DNA from: Frigoribacterium sp. VKM Ac-2836
GTDB lineage: Bacteria > Actinomycetota > Actinomycetes > Actinomycetales > Microbacteriaceae
Length of the DNA: 64,000 nucleotides
Assembly (NCBI RefSeq): GCF_013248995.1
Contig: NZ_JABRPK010000005.1
Span: 94,919-158,918 of the forward strand
Direction: 5' to 3'
Shown: positions 20,032-27,275 of the stretch, piece by piece
Numbering within the stretch: position 1 is the first letter of the stretch
Layout: each line of letters starts with the position of its first letter
The notes under the pieces: model-generated
The model's input: the letters and a program-made list of their open reading frames with translations, nothing else
The model's database searches: none
Told to the model about the DNA's origin: nothing
Position numbers and translations under genes: made by a program

Positions 20032-20053
20032 TTATCGTTCGGGTGAACGATAA
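20032..20053. promoter_or_regulatory. Palindromic operator before the peptide-transport operon
   Basis: Perfect 9-base arms TTATCGTTC and GAACGATAA flank a 4-base spacer, ending 19 bases before the ATG of the binding-protein gene. The position overlaps the expected promoter or leader, so a bound repressor would block transcription. The TetR regulator encoded last in the operon is the obvious candidate. This is inferred from symmetry and location. Confidence 0.65.
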
Positions 20054-20256
20054 GGGAGGTTCGCGGCCACGGCCAGCTGGCCAGAGCCTCGGAGGCGCGG
20101 GTCGGCGCTCACCCGAACCCCCCGTTATCCGCGCCCCGCCGCGGATGCGGGCACCCCCGTGCCGCGGCGTGCACGGGCTGCAGTCTTCACCCACTCGTTA
20201 CACGAGCGCGCCTCGCCGACGCGCCCCGCGCCTCCTCGGGCTCGCCCTCTCATCTC

Positions 20257-20318
20257 GGTCGAGTGGTCCCAAAACGTCCTTCCCCGCCCCACGAAGGACA
20301 TTTTCGGACCACTCGACC
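20257..20318. repeat. Dispersed hairpin repeat, copy A
   Basis: The 26-base arms (20257-20282 and 20293-20318) pair with two mismatches around a 10-base GC-rich loop. The outer part is GGTCGAGTGGTCC and the inner part near the loop is CGTCCTTC. Related copies lie at 21827-21884 and 24252-24309. It is intergenic, lacks a T-run, and is therefore not a classical terminator. Confidence 0.7.
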
Positions 20319-20395
20319 GGCCGAGGAGATCTAGAGACCTGTCTGCCGCGGCTCAGCCTTGCCCGCAGGGCCGTCGGTGGTTCAAGGTGGTGGGC

Positions 20396-20722
20396 ATGTC
20401 AGATGTCACCAGGGTGATCTCGATCGTGGCGAGGACGGTCTCGGCTGTCGTGGTCTCCGGGGCGTTCGCGCTCGCGGTGTCGTTCCTGCTGATGATGGGT
20501 GCCCTCGTGGGGAGCTGGGCGTGGGGCGGACCGCTGTCCGTTCCCGGCGTGGCCGCGTGGCGCATGTCGTTTCCCGGCGGTTCACCCGTCGTCGAGTTCC
20601 GTGTGTCGGGGCCCGCACCGCTGATCGGCTCGCTCACCGTCTGGGCTGTCACGACCGTCGTCCTGGTGCGATCTGGCCTGAATCGGGCGGTCGGCCGGCG
20701 GTCCGCGCCGCCGAACGGCTGA
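20396..20722 (+). CDS. Small membrane protein of unknown function
   Basis: This 108-residue protein starts at the ATG at 20396. It has a first hydrophobic segment (about residues 14-45), a short extracytoplasmic loop with WRMSFPGGSPVVEF, and a second segment (about 72-92). No family was recognised. It stands alone, flanked by hairpin repeat A upstream and by a palindrome that begins exactly at its stop codon. Longer in-frame starts upstream run through the hairpin repeat and look unlikely. Confidence 0.6.
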   Translation: MSDVTRVISIVARTVSAVVVSGAFALAVSFLLMMGALVGSWAWGGPLSVPGVAAWRMSFPGGSPVVEFRVSGPAPLIGSLTVWAVTTVVLVRSGLNRAVGRRSAPPNG

Positions 20723-20741
20723 TCCGGTACGTACCGGATCA
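20720..20741. repeat. Perfect 22-base palindrome at the stop codon
   Basis: The half TGATCCGGTAC is followed directly by its reverse complement, and the first three bases are the TGA stop of the small membrane protein gene. It shares the half-site TGATCCG with the palindrome at 17152-17177. No T-run follows, so a terminator role is uncertain. Confidence 0.6.
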
Positions 20742-20890
20742 ACAAATCGCCGCTCACGCCCGACGGACTCGGCGTCACTCTCGAAGCATCACTCCGCGAT
20801 GCGTGGGGCGGAGCCCTGGTCTCGGCACAGGACGACCCTGACCATGCCCTCTCGCGATGGGGTGGCCGACTCCCGCCCTCGGCCTCATCC

Positions 20891-21733
20891 TCAGCCGAAG
20901 GTCGAGACGACCGTGCTCATGACCGTCGCCACCACCGCGATGGCGACTCCGCCGCTCGCACCGAGCACACCCAGGGCGGTGCCCACGCGCCACCGCCGGC
21001 GACGCCGGGCCGCGTCGTCGACGTCGCGCTGCAGGCGCTCGAAGCGGTGTTCGTGACGGAGCGTGTCCGTCAGCACCAGCGCCTCCGTGTGCCAGGTGCC
21101 GCGTTCTTCGGCGACCAGGTTCAGGTAGGCCAGCGCCTCGGGCGAGTGCAGCCGCGGCCCGTTCATCAGCCACTTCCGCAAGCGGGCGGCAACGACCACC
21201 GGCACCGTGGGCGCCTTCTTGCCGACCGTCAGCGAGGCCTCGCCCACGAGCACGATGACGGGCTTGACGACGATCTCGGTGCCGGCCGCCCTCGACAACA
21301 ACCGGGAGGCGCGGGACGCCTCATGAAGGGAGTTGCGAGAGTGGTCGGTCCGGTGTCCGCCGACCGTCACCAAGCCGCCGCCGACCCAGACCTTCTTGCC
21401 GGCGTGGTGCTTCGTGTTGACGGAGAAGACGCCCGTCGGGCCGATGACGACGTGGTCGATGTCGGACTCTCCCGAGCCGACCGGGACGGAGTGCAGCACG
21501 GACCACTCGGGCCCGAGTTCGGCCAGCACGCGCGCGACCTCGATCTCGCCGAGGGCACCCTGGTACCAGCTGCGGGCGTCGGCGCTCAGGGGCGGGTGCC
21601 CGAAGAACCGCTGCCGCCGGGTCCGGGTGGGCGCCTCGGCCTGGACCCGCAGGCACTCCTGCATCACTGAATAGGCGGGCCGTCGGGCCTTCAGTGTCAT
21701 CGCGACGCTTCCGCGTGCCACGGTCTCGCTCAT
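20891..21733 (-). CDS. NERD-domain protein with C-terminal membrane segment
   Basis: This is a 280-residue protein. The nuclease-related NERD domain (about residues 60-180) begins GALGEIEVARVLAEL and has the SDIDHVVIGPTGVFSVNTKHH motif, matching the PD-(D/E)xK-like core expected of NERD. A C-terminal helix (about 255-278) would anchor it in the membrane. I chose the ATG at 21733, which has a GGGGG ribosome binding site. An upstream GTG would add 11 residues. The function of NERD proteins is poorly known; DNA processing has been suggested. Confidence 0.8.
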   Translation of the reverse strand: MSETVARGSVAMTLKARRPAYSVMQECLRVQAEAPTRTRRQRFFGHPPLSADARSWYQGALGEIEVARVLAELGPEWSVLHSVPVGSGESDIDHVVIGPTGVFSVNTKHHAGKKVWVGGGLVTVGGHRTDHSRNSLHEASRASRLLSRAAGTEIVVKPVIVLVGEASLTVGKKAPTVPVVVAARLRKWLMNGPRLHSPEALAYLNLVAEERGTWHTEALVLTDTLRHEHRFERLQRDVDDAARRRRRWRVGTALGVLGASGGVAIAVVATVMSTVVSTFG

Positions 21734-21826
21734 GTGGTTCCCCCCGCCCGCACGGTAGGGCGACACCTGACGCGCAGACGAGCCCCCGTTGGGAGGTCAC
21801 TTCGCGCTCTGGCCCAGCGGTCCCGA

Positions 21827-21884
21827 TCGAGTGGTCAGAAAACGTCCTTCCGCCGCGCAGGAAGGACACATCGGGACCACTCGA
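21827..21884. repeat. Dispersed hairpin repeat, copy B
   Basis: The outer 10 bases of each arm (TCGAGTGGTC and its complement) and the inner 7 bases (GTCCTTC and its complement) pair around the loop CGCCGCGCAG; the middle of the stem has diverged. It lies between two minus-strand genes. Same family as copies A and C. Confidence 0.65.
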
Positions 21885-21914
21885 CCCTCGTCGGGTGACA
21901 CGTCCGGCGAGCGC

Positions 21915-22589
21915 CTACCGATCGCAGGCGATCCCGTCGCCGTCTCGGTCGAGGTCGTAGCCGTCCGAGCCCACCACGGTGACCGGCCCCTGGACGTAGG
22001 CGGGGCCGTTGCCGCTGCCGCCGGCACAGTCGACGTCTGAGGCGACGGGGACGCACGCCCCGGAATAGTTCGAATCGCACCCGCCCGCAGCGGGCGCTGG
22101 CGCGGGCGCAGCGACGGGCGCCGGGGCGACGTAGGGTACGCGGGTCCCGACGCTCGTGACCTGCTGCACCGGGGCGACCGTGACGATCTCGCTGACGAGG
22201 GTGCGGGCGGTCTCGACACCGTCGGTGGTCGTCACCTCGTAGGTGTGGACCTTCGTGCCGGCTCGTCCGGTCGTCGTCACGACGCTGGTGCCGACGTCGC
22301 GGTTCGGGTCGTCGACCGACACCGACTCGAACGGGACGCTCTCGCTCTCGTCGATGCGAGTGACGCTGACGACGGGGGTGGGTGTCGGAGTCGGGGTCGG
22401 GCCCGTCGTGGCGTCGACGGCGACGAAGGGCTGCGCCGCGCCGTCCGGGCCGGCGGTCTCGTCGACCCCGGAAAGGGCACCGCCAGCGGCTGCGTTCGCC
22501 GCGCCGCCGACGACCAGCAAGAACGCCATGAAGCCACAAGCAATCAGCACTCGGCCCGTGTTCGTCAGCCTGTTCCACCACAAAGTCAT
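21915..22589 (-). CDS. Secreted G5-domain / excalibur-domain protein
   Basis: This 224-residue protein has an N-terminal hydrophobic segment (VLIACGFMAFLLVVGG) as signal or anchor, a short Thr-Pro repeat, and a G5 domain (about residues 78-155, with IDESESVPFESV and TGRAGTKVHTYEV). An Ala-Pro linker leads to a C-terminal excalibur calcium-binding module with paired cysteines and DLDRDGDGIACD. G5 domains occur in cell-wall-binding proteins. An extracellular, wall-associated role is likely; no catalytic domain is present. Confidence 0.85.
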   Translation of the reverse strand: MTLWWNRLTNTGRVLIACGFMAFLLVVGGAANAAAGGALSGVDETAGPDGAAQPFVAVDATTGPTPTPTPTPVVSVTRIDESESVPFESVSVDDPNRDVGTSVVTTTGRAGTKVHTYEVTTTDGVETARTLVSEIVTVAPVQQVTSVGTRVPYVAPAPVAAPAPAPAAGGCDSNYSGACVPVASDVDCAGGSGNGPAYVQGPVTVVGSDGYDLDRDGDGIACDR

Positions 22590-22887
22590 CGTCGCTCCCC
22601 CGCGAGTTCGGGCCGGAATCGACCTCGCACAGTGTCCGCATCGACAAGGCGCCAGGCAACCCCCTCCGGTGTAAAACGGCTGATTTCACCTTCAGGTAGT
22701 CAGTCGTTCGACGCTTGTCACCTGACCGTCACCTGGCGATGAATGAACGTGGCACACGAGGTGAAAGAGACACCCGTTGTCGAAAACGGGCCGTCGAGAT
22801 CGGGCTTGACCCATAGGGTCCTGAGGATTGCTCTGCACCCGAACGCGAGCTTTCCCATCGTCTAGCACCCGTAGAAAGAGACACACG
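22590..22887. other. Intergenic region between divergent envelope genes
   Basis: This 298-base region holds the promoters of the G5 protein (leftwards) and the lipoprotein (rightwards). It is less GC-rich than the genes, particularly near 22660-22720. No clear operator or structured RNA was recognised. Confidence 0.35.
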
Positions 22888-23436
22888 ATGTCCCGCGCCA
22901 CGAAGATCACCACCGCCCTCGCCGCTGCCTCCATCATCGGTCTGACCCTCGCCGGCTGCTCAGGCAGCCCGGCAACGGGAACGAGCGGCGAAGCCGCACC
23001 CAACATGACCGAGGTCGCTGCCGCCGCCGGGAACACCGCGCCCGCGACCGAGGCCGCCAAGACCACCTTCACCTTCGGCGAGACGGCGACCTTCGACGGC
23101 CTCACCCTCGGCATCAGCGCCCCCGAGGCATTCACGCCCAGCCAGTACGCCTACACGGGCTCGCAACCGAGCAACGTCAAGTTCACCATCACCATCACGA
23201 ACACGGCGACCGAGGGCTACGACCCGTCGCTGACCTTCATTTCCGCATCGTCGGGAAGCCAGGAAGCAGAGCAGATCTTCGACACCGAAGGCGGGCTCAC
23301 CCTTGCCCCCTCGACGACCATCCTCCCGGGTGCGTCTGTCAGCTACCCCGTCGGCTTCAACGTCGCCGATCCGGCCCAGATCGTCATGGACGTCACGGGA
23401 GGCTTCGACTACGAGAAGACCACCTGGACCAACTGA
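22888..23436 (+). CDS. Secreted lipoprotein, DUF4352-like Ig fold
   Basis: This 182-residue protein starts at ATG 22888 with an AGAAAGAG ribosome binding site. The lipobox is LTLAGC with Cys24. After an Ala/Thr-rich linker, the C-terminal domain resembles DUF4352 immunoglobulin-like domains (FGETATFDGLTLGISAPEAF, then VKFTITITNTATEGYDPS). It ends in a strong hairpin terminator. No enzymatic motif is seen; it is probably an extracytoplasmic binding or envelope protein. Confidence 0.75.
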   Translation: MSRATKITTALAAASIIGLTLAGCSGSPATGTSGEAAPNMTEVAAAAGNTAPATEAAKTTFTFGETATFDGLTLGISAPEAFTPSQYAYTGSQPSNVKFTITITNTATEGYDPSLTFISASSGSQEAEQIFDTEGGLTLAPSTTILPGASVSYPVGFNVADPAQIVMDVTGGFDYEKTTWTN

Positions 23437-23444
23437 GCATCGAG

Positions 23445-23480
23445 GACGTCGCCCTCTCCACCCGCGCGGAGGGCGACGTC
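23445..23480 (+). terminator. Hairpin terminator after lipoprotein gene
   Basis: Perfect 12-base arms GACGTCGCCCTC and GAGGGCGACGTC enclose a 12-base loop, beginning 8 bases after the stop codon. The trailing T-run is weak, as often in actinobacteria. Confidence 0.7.
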
Positions 23481-23499
23481 GCTGCTGTGATCGGGTCAG

Positions 23500-23601
23500 T
23501 TACATCCCGAGCACGTCGGTCGTCGCCTGATCGGCCCGCCACGCCCCGACGAGTGTGCCGAACAGCAGCGCGACCATGCTCCCGATCGCCCAGATGGACA
23601 T
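23500..23601 (-). CDS. Small single-helix membrane protein (33 aa)
   Basis: This short frame encodes MSIWAIGSMVALLFGTLVG followed by AWRADQATTDVLGM. It is one hydrophobic helix with a soluble tail. GGAGG lies 5 bases before the ATG at 23601, which supports that start over an in-frame ATG 30 bases upstream (43 residues, GGAGG one base away). No family is known to me. Confidence 0.45.
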   Translation of the reverse strand: MSIWAIGSMVALLFGTLVGAWRADQATTDVLGM

Positions 23602-23715
23602 CGCGTCCTCCGACGGTCCGACGACGAGCATTCCTCCAGGTTAGGTCGGCGTCTCCGGACGCGACTCCCCCGCGCGGCCCGTTCTGAGCCGCCGAGCCCC
23701 CGCTCCCCCGGAAGA

Positions 23716-24213
23716 ATGGCGACCATGCCCCTCGTCCCCATCGATCCGGCCGATGCCGACGCCCGAGCCGACCTCCGCGCATTCCTCGCCGCCGCCGACC
23801 TCACCCTCGCCGGTCTCGACTCCCCCACGCCGCGCCTCCGGCTCTGGGTCGAACGGGGCGCCACCGGCACGGTCGTCGGCAGCACCGGCTACGAGCTCAG
23901 CGCCGACGGCGAGCACGCACTCATCCGCAGCGTCGCCGTCGCCCCCGCCGCGCGCACTCGCGGCGCGGGCTCCCGTCTCGCCCTCCACGCCCTCACCGAC
24001 GCGGCAGCGCACGGAGCCCGACACGCCTGGCTCTTCTCCCGCCGCTCCGGTCCGTTCTGGCAGAAGCTCGGCTTCTCTCCAGCCGACCGAGACGCCCTCG
24101 CCGCCGCCCTCCCCGACACGCGCCAGGTGCAGCTCTTCCGCGCCTCCGGCCAGCTCGCCCGCGAGGTCGCTTGGTCGCGCCTCCTCGCCGACCTCCACCC
24201 GACGACCCTCTAG
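23716..24213 (+). CDS. GNAT N-acetyltransferase (ArsN2-like)
   Basis: This is a 165-residue GNAT-fold protein. Motif A is visible as IRSVAVAPAARTRGAGSRL, followed by HGARHAWLFSRRSGPFWQKLGF, a pattern shared with ArsN2-type acetyltransferases. No arsenic-resistance genes adjoin it, so substrate assignment is weak. The second ATG at 23725 has better spacing (10 bases) to the GGAAG ribosome binding site and may be the real start, giving 162 residues. Confidence 0.8.
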   Translation: MATMPLVPIDPADADARADLRAFLAAADLTLAGLDSPTPRLRLWVERGATGTVVGSTGYELSADGEHALIRSVAVAPAARTRGAGSRLALHALTDAAAHGARHAWLFSRRSGPFWQKLGFSPADRDALAAALPDTRQVQLFRASGQLAREVAWSRLLADLHPTTL

Positions 24214-24251
24214 GAGGTGCGGGCTGCGTTCGCGCGCTCATCCGCCCGTCG

Positions 24252-24309
24252 TCGAGTGGTCGCGAATCGTCCCTCCTGGCGAGATGAACGACGATTCGGG
24301 ACCACTCGA
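24252..24309. repeat. Dispersed hairpin repeat, copy C
   Basis: The 19-base arms (24252-24270 and 24291-24309) pair with one mismatch around a 20-base centre. The outer sequence TCGAGTGGTC is identical to copies A and B; the inner part is GAATCGT rather than AAACGT. It is intergenic, between two plus-strand genes. Confidence 0.65.
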
Positions 24310-24372
24310 ACCGCCGTTACCCCCGTGACACGGAGCGACGACGGACTGACAGCCCGCGCTAGCCTTGCCGCG

Positions 24373-25260
24373 ATGAGCACCCGCACACGGATCGAGCTGG
24401 GCCGCCGTGCCGACCTCGGAGCCGACTGCGCCAACTGCTTCGGGCTGTGCTGTGTGGCGCTGGCCTTCACGAAGAGCGCGGACTTTCCGTTCGACAAGCC
24501 GGCCGGTGACCCGTGCACGAATCTCGACGAACACGACGGCTGTCGCATCCACCCGCAGCTGCGTGATCGCGGGTTCAAGGGCTGCACGGTGTTCGACTGC
24601 TTCGGGGCGGGGCAGAAGGTCAGTCGGCAGACCTTCGCGGGGCGGTCGTGGCGTGACGACGCTTCGACCCGTGAGGCGATGTTCTCGACCTTCCCACTCG
24701 TGAGGCGGCTGCACGAGCTGCTCTGGTACCTCGACGAGGCGATCGCACTGGTCGAGCGCGAGAGCGAGCGCCTGGAAGCCACCACCCCCGACCCAGCCCC
24801 GTGGCTGACCGCCTTCGAGCACGTCCGGCTCCTCGCAGACGGCACGCCCGACGAGCTGGCCGCCCTCGACGTCGATGCCGAGTACGACGCGGCGCGTCCG
24901 CTGTTGGTGCAGGCGAGTGAGGTCGCCCGGGCGGCCGTCCCCGCGCCTCCTCGGCGATCGAAGGGCAAGGGCCCGGCGCTCGAGCCGGGGAGCGACCTGA
25001 TGGGTGCGGGCCTGGCCGGGGCGGATCTGCGGGGGCGGACGCTCCGCGGCAGCATCGCGATCGCGGCGGACCTGCGCGGGGCAGACATGGACCGCTGCGA
25101 TCTGCTGGGTGTCGACCTGCGGGACGCCGATCTCAGCGGGGCGGACCTGTCGGGGGCGATCTACCTGACGCAGATGCAGGTGAACAGTGCCCGGGGTGAT
25201 GCGGTGACGCGCCTGCCCGAGGGCTTCGCGCGGCCGTCGCACTGGGCTGTCGGGCGCTAG
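24373..25260 (+). CDS. Cys-rich N-terminal domain fused to pentapeptide repeats
   Basis: This is a 295-residue protein starting at ATG 24373. The N-terminal 75 residues are cysteine-rich (CANCFGLCC, then DGCRIHPQLRDRGFKGCTVFDC), resembling metal-binding domains of the CxxC type. A helical middle follows. The C-terminal about 80 residues are pentapeptide repeats (A(D/N)LxG type: ADLRGADMDRCDLLGVDLRD, then ADLSGADLSG) that form a right-handed beta-helix. Pentapeptide proteins can mimic DNA and protect gyrase, but other roles exist. The function of this combination is unknown to me. Confidence 0.8.
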   Translation: MSTRTRIELGRRADLGADCANCFGLCCVALAFTKSADFPFDKPAGDPCTNLDEHDGCRIHPQLRDRGFKGCTVFDCFGAGQKVSRQTFAGRSWRDDASTREAMFSTFPLVRRLHELLWYLDEAIALVERESERLEATTPDPAPWLTAFEHVRLLADGTPDELAALDVDAEYDAARPLLVQASEVARAAVPAPPRRSKGKGPALEPGSDLMGAGLAGADLRGRTLRGSIAIAADLRGADMDRCDLLGVDLRDADLSGADLSGAIYLTQMQVNSARGDAVTRLPEGFARPSHWAVGR

Positions 25261-25309
25261 CCCCCCGCGCCTCTGGTGGTGGCTCCGAAGCAGGGCTAGC
25301 CTCCCCCGC

Positions 25310-25855
25310 ATGAGGACGCTCACGTACTCCATCAACGTCACGCTCGACGGTTGCATCGACCACCGTGAGGGCCGGCCGGACGCCGAGATCCACCAGCTGG
25401 CCACGGAGGCCCTCGAGCAGGCCGACGGTCTGTTGCTGGGCCGGGTCACCTACGAGTTGATGGAGCAGTCCTGGCGTCCGCCCGCCTCCGACGCGTTCCC
25501 CGACTGGATGCAGCCCTTCGCGAAGACCATCCACGAGATCCCGAAATACGTGGCGTCGACGACGCTCGAGAGCGTCGACTGGAACGCCGAGCTGCTCGGC
25601 GGCGACCCGCGCGAGGCGGTCCTCGAGTTAAAGAGCCGACCCGGGGGCCCGCTCCGCCTCGGAGGTTCCACCTTCGCCACCGACGTCGTCGGCTGGGGCC
25701 TGGTCGACGAGTTCGAGTTCACCGTCTACCCCTGGGTCGCCGGCCACGGCCCCTACCTGCTCGCCGGCCTCCCTCACCCCCTCGACCTCACCCCGACCGC
25801 CCGTCACGACCTCGCCTCCGGAGCCGTCGCGACGACGTACCGGGCTCGGGCCTGA
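25310..25855 (+). CDS. Dihydrofolate-reductase-family protein (RibD C-terminal-like)
   Basis: This 181-residue protein has the RibD C-terminal/YyaP-type fold: an N-terminal INVTLDGCIDHREG strand, LLLGRVTYELM, and a C-terminal GGSTFATDVVGWGLVDEFEF followed by YPWVAGHGPYL. Such proteins are NADPH-dependent reductase homologues with undefined substrates. It follows the pentapeptide gene by 49 bases and could share its transcript. Confidence 0.85.
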   Translation: MRTLTYSINVTLDGCIDHREGRPDAEIHQLATEALEQADGLLLGRVTYELMEQSWRPPASDAFPDWMQPFAKTIHEIPKYVASTTLESVDWNAELLGGDPREAVLELKSRPGGPLRLGGSTFATDVVGWGLVDEFEFTVYPWVAGHGPYLLAGLPHPLDLTPTARHDLASGAVATTYRARA

Positions 25856-26127
25856 CGTCCAAGCGGGTGGGAAAACTACCAAGGGCGTGAAGCCAAGGAG
25901 GCACGGGGCAGTCTGCGAGCAACGGCGAGCAAGGTTGCCGCCGTCCTCGGGCCGCCTAGCGACCACTTAGTGCGCCGGGGGGCTTCACGGCAAACCACAA
26001 CGTCGCTCACTGAGTCGATCGCGGCCGTGTGGTACCTAGAGGAACGGAACACCTGCGAGTTCTTTGTCTTTGAGCACTCCTCGCGTCACCTAGTCTCTTG
26101 AGAAACCGTCACAAAAGGGGGACAACC
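25856..26127. other. Intergenic region, left edge of accessory segment
   Basis: This 272-base stretch is without a credible gene. It has lower GC than the upstream DNA and lies before the nuclease-domain gene, so it probably carries that gene's promoter. No repeats or attachment-like direct repeats were identified in it. Confidence 0.3.
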
Positions 26128-27222
26128 ATGGAGTTTGCCGAGCGGCTCGCCGCACTCGCGTTGAAGGTCAAGAACCAGCGCGAGGCGATTCAGACCGAAG
26201 AAGCCACGAAGAACGCATTCATCATGCCGTTCATCTCGACGATTCTCGGGTACGACGTCTTCAATCCCCTCGAGGTGGTGCCCGAGTTCACGGCCGACGT
26301 CGGCGTGAAGAAGGGCGAGAAGATCGACTACGCGATCATGCGTGACGGCGAAGTCCAGATCCTGATCGAGTGCAAGAAGTCGACCGAGCCCCTCCGAATC
26401 GAGCACGCGTCGCAGCTCTTCCGCTACTTCGCAGTGACGAACGCCCGAATCGCCGTACTCACGAACGGCGAGAGCTACCACTTCTACACAGACCTCGACA
26501 AGCCGAACCGCATGGACGACAAGCCGTTCCTGGTACTCGACCTGTCGGACATCGACGAGACTCTCCTCCCCGAGCTCAGCAAGTTGACGAAGGACGTCTT
26601 CGACCTCGACTCCGTCATCAGTGCGGCGGAGGAGCTGAAGTACGTCGGCCAGCTCAAGCGAGCCATCGCCGCTCAGTTCCGCGATCCGTCCGACGACTGG
26701 ATTAAGTTCGTCACGACCCGCGTCTACGAGGGCTCGTTCACCCAAAAGGTGCGTGACCAGTTCACACCACTCGTGGTCAAGGCGTCGAAGCAGTTCCTGA
26801 ACGACCAGGTGAACGATCGTCTGAAGACGGCGCTGGGCTCCCCGAACTTTCCGTCGATGCCGGCCGAAGCCCCCGCGGGCACCGTCAGCAGCGAAGCTGT
26901 CGTCGAGGCCGACCTCGATCGGGACACCGAGACGGAGACGACTCTCGAAGAGCTCGAGGGCTACCAGATCGTCAAGGCGATCGCCTGCAGCGAGGTCAAG
27001 CCCGAGCGCATCGTCCACCGTGACGCCAAGTCGTACTTCGCCGTCCTGCTCGACGACAACAACCGCAAGCCGATCGCGCGCCTGCACTTCAACGGCAAGA
27101 AGCAGAAGTACCTCGGTGTCTTCGACGCCGACAAGGTCGAGACCAAACATGCCATCGAGTCCCTCGACGGCATTTACGAACACGCTGACGCGATCCGCAG
27201 CGTCATCAAGTCCTATGCCTGA
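26128..27222 (+). CDS. HsdR N-terminal-type (PD-(D/E)xK) nuclease-domain protein
   Basis: This is a 364-residue protein starting at ATG 26128 (AAAGGGGGA upstream). The N-terminal domain matches the type I restriction R-subunit N-terminal nuclease family: KIDYAIM with Asp67 and LIECKK with Glu81/Lys83, the D...ExK catalytic pattern. There is no helicase domain, so this is a stand-alone nuclease-like protein. The C-terminal about 100 residues (IVHRDAKSYFAVLLDDNNRK, then LHFNGKKQKYLGVF) form a second small domain. The gene lies 53 bases before a lipase-like gene and may form a two-gene system with it. It could act on foreign DNA. Confidence 0.82.
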   Translation: MEFAERLAALALKVKNQREAIQTEEATKNAFIMPFISTILGYDVFNPLEVVPEFTADVGVKKGEKIDYAIMRDGEVQILIECKKSTEPLRIEHASQLFRYFAVTNARIAVLTNGESYHFYTDLDKPNRMDDKPFLVLDLSDIDETLLPELSKLTKDVFDLDSVISAAEELKYVGQLKRAIAAQFRDPSDDWIKFVTTRVYEGSFTQKVRDQFTPLVVKASKQFLNDQVNDRLKTALGSPNFPSMPAEAPAGTVSSEAVVEADLDRDTETETTLEELEGYQIVKAIACSEVKPERIVHRDAKSYFAVLLDDNNRKPIARLHFNGKKQKYLGVFDADKVETKHAIESLDGIYEHADAIRSVIKSYA

Positions 27223-27275
27223 GCCCGAACCTCAAGCTAAAGCATCACACCGACCTGACCCGAACGGAATCGACT

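Noticed and set aside
26128..27222. Complete type I restriction system
   Set aside because: There is no helicase domain and no hsdM or hsdS gene nearby; only the N-terminal nuclease-like domain is present.
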